Shown here: in pieces, positions 1-6,093 of the stretch
Layout: every line of letters begins with the position of its first letter
Numbering within the stretch: position 1 is the stretch's first letter
DNA from: Clostridiales bacterium
Lineage (GTDB): Bacteria; Bacillota; Clostridia; Lachnospirales; Cellulosilyticaceae
NCBI GenBank assembly: GCA_019418225.1
Contig: DYCF01000082.1
Span: 1 to 7,341, forward strand
DNA length: 7,341 nt
Direction of reading: 5' to 3'
The notes under the pieces: generated by a model
Database searches by the model: none
Told to the model about the DNA's origin: nothing
The model's input: the letters and a program-made list of their open reading frames with translations, nothing else
Program-made: the position numbers and the translations under genes

Positions 1-44
1 CACACGACTAAAAATCATGAATAACTAAATTTTATAAATGTGAA

Positions 45-117
45 ATCTATATAGATGTGAAATCTTAAATACTATATATAGTATAGCATAATAAAGTCAA
101 AAATATATATTTAGACT
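45..117. promoter_or_regulatory. Cluster of three AT-rich palindromes
   Basis: There are three dyads in a row: a 12-bp perfect palindrome at 45-56, a 16-bp perfect palindrome at 69-84 (ATACTATATATAGTAT), and a 12-bp palindrome at 101-112 flanked by AGTC (95-98) and GACT (114-117). The first overlaps an 11-bp direct repeat, ATGTGAAATCT, at 38-48 and 55-65. Dyad centres are about 26 and 30 bases apart. They could be operators for a regulator of the uronate genes downstream, but they lie about 360-430 bases upstream of the eda start. AT-rich DNA also produces such palindromes by chance, so the role is speculative. Confidence 0.25.
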
Positions 118-182
118 ATATATAAAATAAAATATTTTTCGTTAAATGGGGTAGTAGATATATTGAAAAGGATATAAAAATG

Positions 183-219
183 GTTAGATTTAGCTAATAA
201 TATATTAGATACGTCTAAC
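183..219 (+). other. Nested inverted repeat in eda leader
   Basis: GTTAGA at 183-188 pairs with TCTAAC at 214-219. Inside it, CTAATA at 194-199 pairs with TATTAG at 203-208 around a 3-base loop. The result is a two-tier hairpin with a five-base internal loop on each side. No U-tract follows, so it is not a terminator. It could be an RNA element in the eda leader or a DNA operator. The function is unknown. Confidence 0.3.
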
Positions 220-474
220 ATAATATTAGGGCTAAAACTGGCAAATATAAAAATAAATAAGATAATTTAAAATAAAAAGTTTGATATTCATTAAAAGAAT
301 AACAACTTATGTCAAATTTATTAAAAAACAACAACAAAAGCGTGAAAATGAATGTTAATATATAGTTACATATAAAAAAAAATATGAAATTAAAGCAAGT
401 TATAGATTAGTCTTTAATAAAAATAAGATTAATAAAATTTAGAAATAAATCAATATAAAATAGGAGGCACGACA

Positions 475-1437
475 ATGAGTAATGTTCTTGAACAAATCGG
501 TGCATACGGTATCGTTCCAGTAGTAGTAGTTAACAAAATTGAGGAAGCAAAACCACTTGCAAAAGCTTTATGTGATGGAGGACTTCCAGTAGCAGAGGTA
601 ACATTCAGAACTGCATGTGCTAAAGAAGCTATCAGCATTATGGCAAAAGAGTTCCCAGAAATGTTAATCGGAGCTGGTACAGTTCTTACAACAGAGCAAG
701 TAGACGAAGCAGTAGAAGCAGGAGCTAAATTCATCGTAAGTCCTGGTCTTAACCCAAAAGTAGTTAAATACTGCGTAGATAAAGGAATACCTGTAACACC
801 AGGTTGTGCTAATCCTTCAGACGTAGAACAAGCTATCGAACTTGGACTTAATGTAGTAAAAATCTTCCCAGCTGAAGCAGTTGGTGGAATTAAACTTATC
901 AAATCAATGGCTGGTCCATACACAAATATGAAATTCATGCCAACAGGTGGTATTAACGCTAAAAACCTTAATGATTACTTATCATTCGATAGAATCATCG
1001 CTTGCGGTGGTAGCTGGATGGTAGATCCTAAATTAGTTGCTGCTGGTGAATTTGATAAAATCACAGAAATGACAAGAGAAGCTGTAACACAAATGTTAGG
1101 ATTCGAACTTGCACATGTTGGTATCAACGCTGAAACAGAAGATGCTGCATCAGAAATCGCTGCTGCATTTGATGGTGCATTCAATACAGGTGTTAAAGTT
1201 GGCAATAGCTCAATCTTCGCTGGTCTTGGCGTAGAAGTTATGAAAACTCCATACCTTGGTGCTAAAGGTCATATTGCTTACAAAACAAATTACATTGAAA
1301 GAGCTGTAGCTTACCTTCAAGCTAAAGGTATCGAAATCAATGAAGAAACAGCTAAATACAATGCAAAAGGTAAATTAGTAGCAGTTTACTTAAAAGAAGA
1401 AATGGGTGGATTCGCTATTCACTTATTACAAAAATAG
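475..1437 (+). CDS. eda: KDPG/KHG aldolase with C-terminal VOC-like domain
   Basis: Predicted 2-keto-3-deoxy-6-phosphogluconate / 4-hydroxy-2-oxoglutarate aldolase, a cytosolic class I aldolase. It splits KDPG to pyruvate and glyceraldehyde-3-phosphate, the last step of the Entner-Doudoroff and hexuronate routes. Residues 1 to about 207 form the TIM-barrel. Glu41 and Arg45 (in VAEVTFR) and the Schiff-base Lys129 (in VKIFPAE) match E. coli Glu45, Arg49 and Lys133 with a constant offset of four. GAGT (66-69), PGCANP (109-114), PTGGI (156-160) and GGSW (178-181) are also typical. The protein has 320 residues where the usual length is about 205-215. The extra part, about 212-320, looks like a glyoxalase/VOC domain (HVGI at 214, GHIAY at 265, IHLLQ at 315). 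The ATG is fixed by AGGAGG at 462-467, seven bases away. There is no terminator before the downstream kinase, so co-transcription is likely. The aldolase assignment is firm; the role of the C-terminal domain is unknown. Confidence 0.95.
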   Translation: MSNVLEQIGAYGIVPVVVVNKIEEAKPLAKALCDGGLPVAEVTFRTACAKEAISIMAKEFPEMLIGAGTVLTTEQVDEAVEAGAKFIVSPGLNPKVVKYCVDKGIPVTPGCANPSDVEQAIELGLNVVKIFPAEAVGGIKLIKSMAGPYTNMKFMPTGGINAKNLNDYLSFDRIIACGGSWMVDPKLVAAGEFDKITEMTREAVTQMLGFELAHVGINAETEDAASEIAAAFDGAFNTGVKVGNSSIFAGLGVEVMKTPYLGAKGHIAYKTNYIERAVAYLQAKGIEINEETAKYNAKGKLVAVYLKEEMGGFAIHLLQK

Positions 1438-1617
1438 TTTATAAATAAAAGTTTATAAATAACAACATAACATTGATACTTCATGGGAACATCATTACGT
1501 GACCATATACATAAATCATACGTAGCAGCTTGCATAGTGAATAAAGTAATTATTAAGCTGCTACACATAAAACAAGTAGAGTAAATAATATTTTTAAAGA
1601 TAATAGGAGAATGAATA
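1438..1617 (+). other. eda-kdgK spacer
   Basis: This 180-base spacer begins with a 12-bp direct repeat, GTTTATAAATAA, at 1437-1448 and 1451-1462. It also carries one strong inverted repeat (described separately) and ends in the kinase ribosome binding site AGGAGA at 1605-1610. No U-tract terminator is present, so read-through from eda into the kinase gene is expected. Confidence 0.5.
1522..1564 (+). repeat. Perfect 10-bp inverted repeat between eda and kdgK
   Basis: GTAGCAGCTT at 1522-1531 is exactly complementary to AAGCTGCTAC at 1555-1564, with a 23-base spacer. Inside the spacer, AATAA (1540-1544) can pair with TTATT (1550-1554). The arms are the most GC-rich stretch of this spacer. No U-run follows, so it is not a simple terminator. 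It may be an mRNA processing or stability element that sets different levels of the two enzymes, or a protein-binding dyad. Confidence 0.55.
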
Positions 1618-2640
1618 ATGAGTAAAGTAGTTACTTTCGGTGAAATTATGTTAAGACTTGCCCCAAATGGGTATTTAAGATTCAACCAAGTGGATCAATT
1701 CCAAGCAACATACGGTGGGGGAGAAGCTAACGTAGCAGTTTCTCTTGCTAACTATGGATTAGAAGCAGAATTCGTAACAAAATTACCAGCACACGAAATC
1801 GGTCAAGCAGCAGTAAATGATCTTCGTAGATACGGTGTAGAAACAAAACACATCGCTCGCGGTGGAGAAAGAATTGGTATTTACTTCTTAGAAAAAGGTG
1901 CTTCTCAAAGACCTTCTAAAGTAATTTACGATAGAAATCACTCTTCAATCATGGAAGCAACAACAGCTGATTTCAACTGGGATGAAATTTTCGAAGGAGC
2001 AGAATGGTTCCACTTCACAGGTATTACTCCAGCACTTGGTGATAATGCAGCAGCTATCTGTTTAGAAGCTTGTAAAGCAGCTAAAGCTAAAGGTGTTAAA
2101 GTAAGCTGTGACCTTAACTACAGAAAAAAATTATGGACAAGAGAAAAAGCTGGTCAAGTAATGGCTGAGCTTATGCCATACGTAAATGTTTGTATCGCAA
2201 ATGAAGAAGATGCAGCTGATGTATTCGGTATTCACGCAGCAGATACAGATGTAACTAAAGGTGAAGTTAACCACGATGGTTATAAAGATGTAGCTAAACA
2301 ACTTAAAGATAGATTTGGTTTTGATTATGTAGCAATTACACTTAGAGAATCAATCTCAGCTAGTGATAACAACTGGGCAGCAATGTTATACAACGGCGAA
2401 GATTTCTTCTTCTCTAAAAAATATGCAGTACGTATTGTTGACCGTGTAGGTGGCGGAGATTCATTTGGCGGTGGTCTCATCTACTCATTAGTTAACAACT
2501 ATGAACCACAAGCAGCAATCGAATTTGCAGTTGCAGCTTCATGTTTAAAACACACAATCGAAGGCGACTTCAACCGTGTATCAGTAGCTGAAGTACAAGC
2601 TTTAGCTGGTGGAGATGGTTCAGGACGCGTTCAAAGATAA
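1618..2640 (+). CDS. kdgK: 2-keto-3-deoxygluconate kinase, PfkB family (first copy)
   Basis: Predicted ATP-dependent KDG kinase making KDPG, the substrate of the upstream aldolase. Its 340 residues have a PfkB/ribokinase fold. The N-terminal signature GGGEANVA is at 33-40, the sugar-contact motif YDR at 104-106, DLNYRKKLW at 165-173, and the C-terminal signature DRVGGGDSFGGG at 275-286 with catalytic base Asp281. The usual anion-hole motif is GAGD; here it is GGGD, which I recall from other KDG kinases of this subgroup. The start is supported by AGGAGA at 1605-1610, seven bases upstream of the ATG. The gene ends in tandem TAA TAA. It lies 180 bases after eda with no terminator between, and the shared pathway supports the call. 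Sugar-kinase substrates are hard to fix from sequence alone; another 2-keto-3-deoxy sugar acid is possible. Confidence 0.88.
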   Translation: MSKVVTFGEIMLRLAPNGYLRFNQVDQFQATYGGGEANVAVSLANYGLEAEFVTKLPAHEIGQAAVNDLRRYGVETKHIARGGERIGIYFLEKGASQRPSKVIYDRNHSSIMEATTADFNWDEIFEGAEWFHFTGITPALGDNAAAICLEACKAAKAKGVKVSCDLNYRKKLWTREKAGQVMAELMPYVNVCIANEEDAADVFGIHAADTDVTKGEVNHDGYKDVAKQLKDRFGFDYVAITLRESISASDNNWAAMLYNGEDFFFSKKYAVRIVDRVGGGDSFGGGLIYSLVNNYEPQAAIEFAVAASCLKHTIEGDFNRVSVAEVQALAGGDGSGRVQR

Positions 2641-2806
2641 TAAGTTCTTAGCGAAACACATAAACCCAAAACATATATAGTGATACATCCCTAGTATCAC
2701 ACATTCTAAAAACATTCCTAATTAGTATGATGCATGATTTGTGTCAGAAACATTAATATGGGTTTTACATCATTATTAAGAGATGATGGAGGCGTGTATT
2801 AATAGC

Positions 2807-2838
2807 ATAGCTGGGTAGCTATAAGGTTACCTAGCTAT
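2807..2838 (+). other. Hairpin just before the kdgK terminator
   Basis: ATAGCTGGGTA at 2807-2817 pairs with TACCTAGCTAT at 2828-2838. This is an 11-bp stem with one G-U pair and a 10-base loop, followed by a run of A and then, six bases on, the terminator stem. It could strengthen termination or protect the 3' end. It could also be one arm of a leader RNA; this arrangement of hairpin then terminator occurs in riboswitch-type attenuators, but I recognise no known class. Confidence 0.5.
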
Positions 2839-2843
2839 AAAAA

Positions 2844-2890
2844 ACGATTAATTCACATACAAGCATACGTGGGTTAATCGTATTTTTTTT
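2844..2890 (+). terminator. Intrinsic terminator after kdgK (first copy)
   Basis: A 13-bp stem, 2844-2856 with 2869-2881, contains two G-U pairs. The core is CGATTAA (2845-2851) pairing with TTAATCG (2874-2880), with a 12-base loop. Eight consecutive T follow at 2883-2890. This is a clear Rho-independent terminator. It ends the eda-kdgK transcript and separates it from the second kinase gene. Confidence 0.88.
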
Positions 2891-3032
2891 ATCAAATTTC
2901 AATCTATCAAAATTTGGATACACATATTTGAGGGATAAGATTTGATGTCGTGTTTGTTTGAATTGTATTTAAAAAATCAAGATTACTTTAGAGTTATTAG
3001 GCGAATAATAATTCTAGAGGCAGAAGGTATAT

Positions 3033-3056
3033 TAGCTAAGTATACATAGCTAAGTA
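3033..3056 (+). repeat. 10-bp direct repeat upstream of second kinase
   Basis: TAGCTAAGTA occurs at 3033-3042 and again at 3047-3056, a period of 14 bases. It lies only about 30-50 bases ahead of the second kinase start codon. It would fall in the 5' untranslated region or near the transcription start, so it may be an operator or a short slippage duplication. Confidence 0.4.
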
Positions 3057-3084
3057 CAAGGTAGAAGACATAGGAGGAAGCGAA

Positions 3085-4023
3085 ATGTCAAAAGTAATTT
3101 TAGTAGGGGAACCTATGGCATTATTTATTGCTGAAGAGCAAGGTACATTAGATACAGTAACAAGATTTACAAGATCAGCTGCTGGTGCAGAAATGAATGT
3201 AGCAATTGGTCTTAAAAGGCTTGAACACGAAGTATGTTATATTACTAAATTAGGAATGGACCCATTTGGAAAATATTTAATTGACTTTTTAAATGGAGAA
3301 GGTATTGATACAAGCAAAATTTGTTTTGATGACCACTATCCAACAGCATTTCAATTAAAAGCAAAGACAGAAGAAGGTGACCCAGACGTAGCTTACTATC
3401 GCAACGGTTCTGCAGCATCTAATATTACAGTAGACGATGTAGACAGCATTGATATGGTAGGGTTCGATCACTTCCACTTAACAGGGATTTTCCCAGCTAT
3501 CTCGGATTCATCAAGAGCAACTTTACTGTACCTTATCGAAAAAGCAAAAAATAATGGATTATCAACATCATTTGACCCTAACCTTAGACCAAGTCTTTGG
3601 AAAAATAAAGAGCATATGATTGAAATGATTAATAAAATTGCTTTCAGATGTGATACTGTACTTCCAGGCATTGGTGAAGGAAGAATTTTAACAGGCCTTG
3701 AGCACGAAAGTGACATTGCCGACTTCTACTTAAATAGAGGCGTTAAAAACGTAGTAATTAAAATGGGACCAAAAGGTGCCTATGTAAAAACAAAAACAGA
3801 AGAAAAATATATCGATGGCTACAAAGTAGAAAAAGTTATTGATACAGTAGGTGCAGGCGACGGTTTTGCAGTAGGTTTCTTGAGCGGACTTCTTGAAAAA
3901 GAGTCAGTAGAAAACTGCGCAGACAGAGCAAATGCTATCGGGGCAATCCAAGTAATGCACGCAAGTGATAACGAAGGACTCCCAACAAGAGAAGAATTAT
4001 TTGCATTCATGCAAAAAAGATAA
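3085..4023 (+). CDS. kdgK: 2-keto-3-deoxygluconate kinase, PfkB family (second copy)
   Basis: A second predicted KDG kinase, 312 residues, close to the usual length for the family. Motifs: AGAEMNVAIGL at 33-43, YYR at 104-106 within YYRNGSAAS (the KDG-contact motif of characterised KDG kinases), DPNLRPSLW at 164-172, and DTVGAGDGF at 253-261 with the canonical GAGD anion hole and catalytic Asp259. It is clearly not a recent duplicate of the first kinase. It is about 28 residues shorter, and it has GAGD and YYR where the other has GGGD and YDR. The start follows AGGAGG at 3072-3077, seven bases away. It has its own leader after a strong terminator and its own terminator behind it, so it is probably a separately controlled single-gene transcript. 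A related keto-sugar-acid substrate is possible. Confidence 0.9.
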   Translation: MSKVILVGEPMALFIAEEQGTLDTVTRFTRSAAGAEMNVAIGLKRLEHEVCYITKLGMDPFGKYLIDFLNGEGIDTSKICFDDHYPTAFQLKAKTEEGDPDVAYYRNGSAASNITVDDVDSIDMVGFDHFHLTGIFPAISDSSRATLLYLIEKAKNNGLSTSFDPNLRPSLWKNKEHMIEMINKIAFRCDTVLPGIGEGRILTGLEHESDIADFYLNRGVKNVVIKMGPKGAYVKTKTEEKYIDGYKVEKVIDTVGAGDGFAVGFLSGLLEKESVENCADRANAIGAIQVMHASDNEGLPTREELFAFMQKR

Positions 4024-4039
4024 TTCTCATATATAAAAC

Positions 4040-4058
4040 GACTAAAGATTGATTAGTC
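4040..4058 (+). other. Small hairpin after second kinase
   Basis: GACTAA at 4040-4045 pairs with TTAGTC at 4053-4058 around a seven-base loop, 17 bases after the stop codon. No U-tract follows, and the real terminator is about 100 bases further on. It may be incidental or a 3'-end stabiliser. Confidence 0.3.
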
Positions 4059-4147
4059 ATAAATTAAATTAGTGTTAACAAGTGTAGTGAAAAAGTGTGT
4101 TTATATAAGTAGTTTTTAATGTAAATAATAGTGTGATTATATATAGT

Positions 4148-4183
4148 AAAAGGTGAGCTTAGTAGTGTGGGCTCACCTTTTTT
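4148..4183 (+). terminator. Intrinsic terminator of second kdgK
   Basis: GGTGAGC at 4152-4158 pairs with GCTCACC at 4171-4177. The stem extends outward with AAAA (4148-4151) against TTTT, and a run of six T is at 4178-4183. The 12-base loop separates a GC-rich core stem. This is a clear Rho-independent terminator for plus-strand transcription, about 125 bases after the kinase stop codon. Confidence 0.92.
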
Positions 4184-4198
4184 ACATTCAGCATCCCT

Positions 4199-4266
4199 TG
4201 GGGACAGGTCTCTAAAAATGGTGTTATAGGAGTGGGGACAGGTCTCTAAAAGTGATGTTATAAGAA
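4199..4266. repeat. Two tandem 34-bp repeats containing GGGGACAGGTCTCT
   Basis: Units 4199-4232 and 4233-4266 agree at 30 of 34 positions. Both begin TGGGGACAGGTCTCTAAAA and end in a TGTTATA-containing stretch. They are markedly more G-rich than the surroundings. TCCC at 4194-4197 can fold back on GGGA at the start of the first unit. GGGGACAGG-type short repeats recur in many bacterial genomes, often near mobile elements (from memory, not checked here). They sit at the boundary between the metabolic cluster and the decayed lgt/IS region. Confidence 0.8.
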
Positions 4267-4290
4267 AATGGTGGATACAATGGAGATGAT

Positions 4291-4611
4291 TTAGGATTTG
4301 TGAAGATGCTTGGTTAATTTGTGTGAGGGGAATCTTTTGTATAATATATAGAGCGTGGTACTAAGTATAATTAAGATACTAATCCATTGAGATGTGGAGA
4401 AGATACCCAAGTACCCTCTTTTAGTGTCATAGCGTAGAAATTCAATAAAAAACCTAAGAATAGAGTAGCTTAATAAGTAAATTATAATTGTGTTAAGTTT
4501 GGAATATATACTCAAGTACCAAATGATGAAGGATAGTGTGAAAAAAAGAAACCTAGAAGTAGACATAGCAAACAAGCCCTTGGATAACTCCAAGAAGCGA
4601 CAAATAAGACA
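4291..4611 (-). pseudogene. lgt: 3' remnant of lgt (prolipoprotein diacylglyceryl transferase)
   Basis: The encoded C-terminal end carries the Lgt hallmark RFFIEFLRYD, whose first Arg corresponds to the essential Arg239 of E. coli, followed by GIFSTSQWISI, the last transmembrane segment and a basic tail. The frame is open from 4611, but no proper start is present (a TTG at 4591-4593 would be the first option) and the N-terminal two thirds are missing. Family similarity in this frame is convincing only from about 4547 downward. Upstream of the A7 run at 4541-4547 (T7 on the coding strand) another frame reads YPRACLLCLLLGFFF. Joined through the T7, that puts the conserved Pro exactly 42 residues before the RFFIE motif, as in E. 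coli Lgt. A frameshift in the homopolymer is therefore likely. It lies just downstream of the IS110 transposase and is non-functional. Confidence 0.75.
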
Positions 4612-4630
4612 TTAAAATTTATACTGTGGG

Positions 4631-5896
4631 CTAAGTTGAAGGAAGTATAGGATCTAAAATATTTACTGTATAACCGTTTTGTTGTAATAAAAGAATGGCT
4701 TGATTGAGCTGATAAGTACTTGGGATAACTGAAGGTTCTTTAATTACAGAGGTTAAATACAATTCATGATTAAAATCCTCTTCTTTAGAAAGTATGTGGT
4801 AAATACAGGTTAGCATGGTTCTGGCGATTGCAATTAAGGCACGCTTATGACCACGACGCCGTTTGATACGTTCATATTTAATACGAAATGGACTATCTTT
4901 ATCTTTAATAGCTGCAAGGGCACATTGAACAAGGAGAGGTTTTAGATAGGAGCCAGCTTTACTGATACGAACACTTTTCTTTTTGCCCGCACTTTCATTA
5001 TTTTGGGGTGTAAGCCCAGCCCAGGAACATAAATGTTTAGAACTATCAAACTTAGACATATCAACACCTATTTCAGAAACTATAGTTGTTGCAGCAAGCT
5101 CTTTTATACCAGGAATGGTACAAATATGATTGATTTCACTCTGAAAAGGAGATGTAAGAATTGCTATGGTTTCATCCATTAAATCAATACACTCATTAAT
5201 GTAATCAAAGTGCTTAAAAGCCACAGACATTTTGGAGGCTTGTGTAGCAGAAAGTGTATGATGGGCAATGGAGCGTCCTATATCTGAGGTTTTAGATTTA
5301 AGTTTTTTATGAAGTAAAGATTCGTAGTCAAAATTTGTATCTTCAGGAGAAGAAATCATATGATTAATAATAGCAGAGCTAGATTTACCGAAGGTGTCAG
5401 AAACAACACTAGCAATCATGATATTAGAGACAGTTAGGGAGTTTTGAACTCTATTTTTTTCACTAGAACGCATACTAACAAGTTTACGTCTATAACGTAC
5501 AACATCTTTAAGATCACGAATAGGCTTAGGGTGAATCAAACTGCTACGAACAAGACCATGTTTATGAAGATCAGCAATCCAGATAGAATCTTTCTTGTCT
5601 GTTTTCTTACCAGGAATAGCTTTAATATATTTAGGATTAGCTAAAATGATGTGGCAAGAAGTTTCAAGGACATTAAAAATAGGAATCCAATACTTACCTG
5701 TGGATTCCATACAGACTTCAGAACAGTTATTATCCTTAAGCCAAGAGGCTAGGTTGAGTAAATCATCGGTAAAAGTAGAAAACTGCTTAGTTTGATAGGT
5801 TGTAACATTATTGGAGTTAGTAGTGGCAAGTGTAGCGACAACAAATTTTTTGTGAACGTCTATGCCACAACAAATAGGATATACAATTTTAAGCAT
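4631..5896 (-). CDS. IS110-family transposase (DEDD/serine recombinase)
   Basis: A 421-residue transposase. The N-terminal RuvC-like DEDD domain (about 1-165) shows GIDVHKK with Asp13, MESTGKYW with Glu64, and KTDKKD with Asp100 and Asp103, so all four acidic residues are present. A helical linker (about 170-250) follows. The C-terminal IS116/IS110/IS902 domain begins near IPGI (261-264) and contains WAGLTPQNNESAGKK, with Ser302 the likely catalytic serine, then ISKAGSYLKPLLVQ. In this family the protein cuts and rejoins DNA under guidance of a bridge RNA made from the element's non-coding end. The start ATG is supported by AAAGGAG at 5904-5910, seven bases away. The reading frame is intact. 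The right end lies only a few tens of bases beyond the stop codon, and the long non-coding end is upstream, as in the IS110 (not IS1111) subgroup. Confidence 0.96.
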   Translation of the reverse strand: MLKIVYPICCGIDVHKKFVVATLATTNSNNVTTYQTKQFSTFTDDLLNLASWLKDNNCSEVCMESTGKYWIPIFNVLETSCHIILANPKYIKAIPGKKTDKKDSIWIADLHKHGLVRSSLIHPKPIRDLKDVVRYRRKLVSMRSSEKNRVQNSLTVSNIMIASVVSDTFGKSSSAIINHMISSPEDTNFDYESLLHKKLKSKTSDIGRSIAHHTLSATQASKMSVAFKHFDYINECIDLMDETIAILTSPFQSEINHICTIPGIKELAATTIVSEIGVDMSKFDSSKHLCSWAGLTPQNNESAGKKKSVRISKAGSYLKPLLVQCALAAIKDKDSPFRIKYERIKRRRGHKRALIAIARTMLTCIYHILSKEEDFNHELYLTSVIKEPSVIPSTYQLNQAILLLQQNGYTVNILDPILPST

Positions 5897-5904
5897 TTAA
5901 ACAC

Positions 5905-6088
5905 TCCTTTAGGCAAAAAAATAAAGCAAACAATCATTGACTGAATACTTAAGAATAAACAAGGCTTTGCTTATGCAAAGATTAGTGTACGTGCTCAATG
6001 GCACAATTATTTGTACTTGGATAAAGTATTCGGCACATGTTAAGATACGGGATTTCCCGTAGAGGAATCGTCAATTCTCCTCCCGTGC
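5905..6088 (-). ncRNA. Candidate bridge RNA (seekRNA) of the IS110 element
   Basis: The upstream non-coding end of the element, on the transposase strand, folds into a compact multi-hairpin RNA. In transcript order: a bulged stem pairing 6074-6082 with 6062-6068; a tight TACGGG/CCCGTA hairpin with a four-base loop at 6046-6061; then a long-range stem GAATACTT/AAGTATTC (6024-6031 with 5943-5950) that encloses two further hairpins. These are GTGC/GCAC within outer GTAC/GTAC arms (5987-6016) and CTTTGC/GCAAAG (5965-5980). The inner stem has an eight-base one-sided bulge. A -10 box at 6094-6099 would start transcription near 6087-6088, giving about 180 nt before the transposase ribosome binding site. 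This resembles the IS621 bridge RNA in position and size. Which loops bind target or donor cannot be assigned confidently. Confidence 0.65.
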
Positions 6089-6093
6089 TCTGT

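Larger units (their letters stand above)
1..474. other. AT-rich upstream region of eda, no gene seen
   Basis: This 474-base leader is extremely AT-rich and I see no credible coding region on either strand. It contains several dyads near its left end (45-56, 69-84 and about 95-117), an 11-bp direct repeat (38-48 and 55-65) and a nested inverted repeat at 183-219. I could not find a convincing -35/-10 pair. TTGAAA at 163-168 and TTGATA at 281-286 lack good partners at normal spacing. The eda promoter and any operator presumably lie here, but in sequence this AT-rich by-eye promoter calling is unreliable. Confidence 0.6.
2641..3084. other. 444-base spacer with hairpins, terminator and kdgK2 leader
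   Basis: No coding region is evident. The left part holds a series of hairpins: GTGATAC/GTATCAC at 2680-2700, CATCAT/ATGATG at 2768-2788, an 11-bp stem at 2807-2838, and the terminator at 2844-2890. AAACCC (2662-2667) can also pair at long range with GGGTTT (2760-2765), enclosing the first hairpin. A Shine-Dalgarno-like GGAGG at 2788-2792 precedes only a three-codon frame (GTG TAT TAA). The right part is AT-rich and must hold the promoter of the second kinase, but I find no clean one. CAAATTT/AAATTTG (2893-2899 / 2910-2916) is a further weak dyad. Confidence 0.5.

Noticed and set aside
336..350. Possible catabolite-response element (AAAAGCGTGAAAA) upstream of eda
   Set aside because: It keeps only the central AA-CG part of the cre consensus and misses the outer TG and CA positions.
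450..938. Minus-strand open frame of 162 codons opposite eda
   Set aside because: It lies antisense to a certain aldolase gene, has low-complexity Ser/Thr/Ala-rich composition and no ribosome binding site; it is a shadow of the real gene.
2788..2801. Small peptide gene after GGAGG at 2788-2792
   Set aside because: The only start within reach (GTG at 2794) is followed by a stop after two codons.
5444..5795. Two plus-strand open frames of 66 codons inside the transposase region
   Set aside because: Both are antisense to the intact IS110 transposase, overlap each other and have no recognisable domain or good start signal.
4631..5896. IS1111-type element with subterminal inverted repeats
   Set aside because: The long non-coding end is upstream of the transposase and no inverted repeats were seen near the ends, which fits the IS110 subgroup instead.
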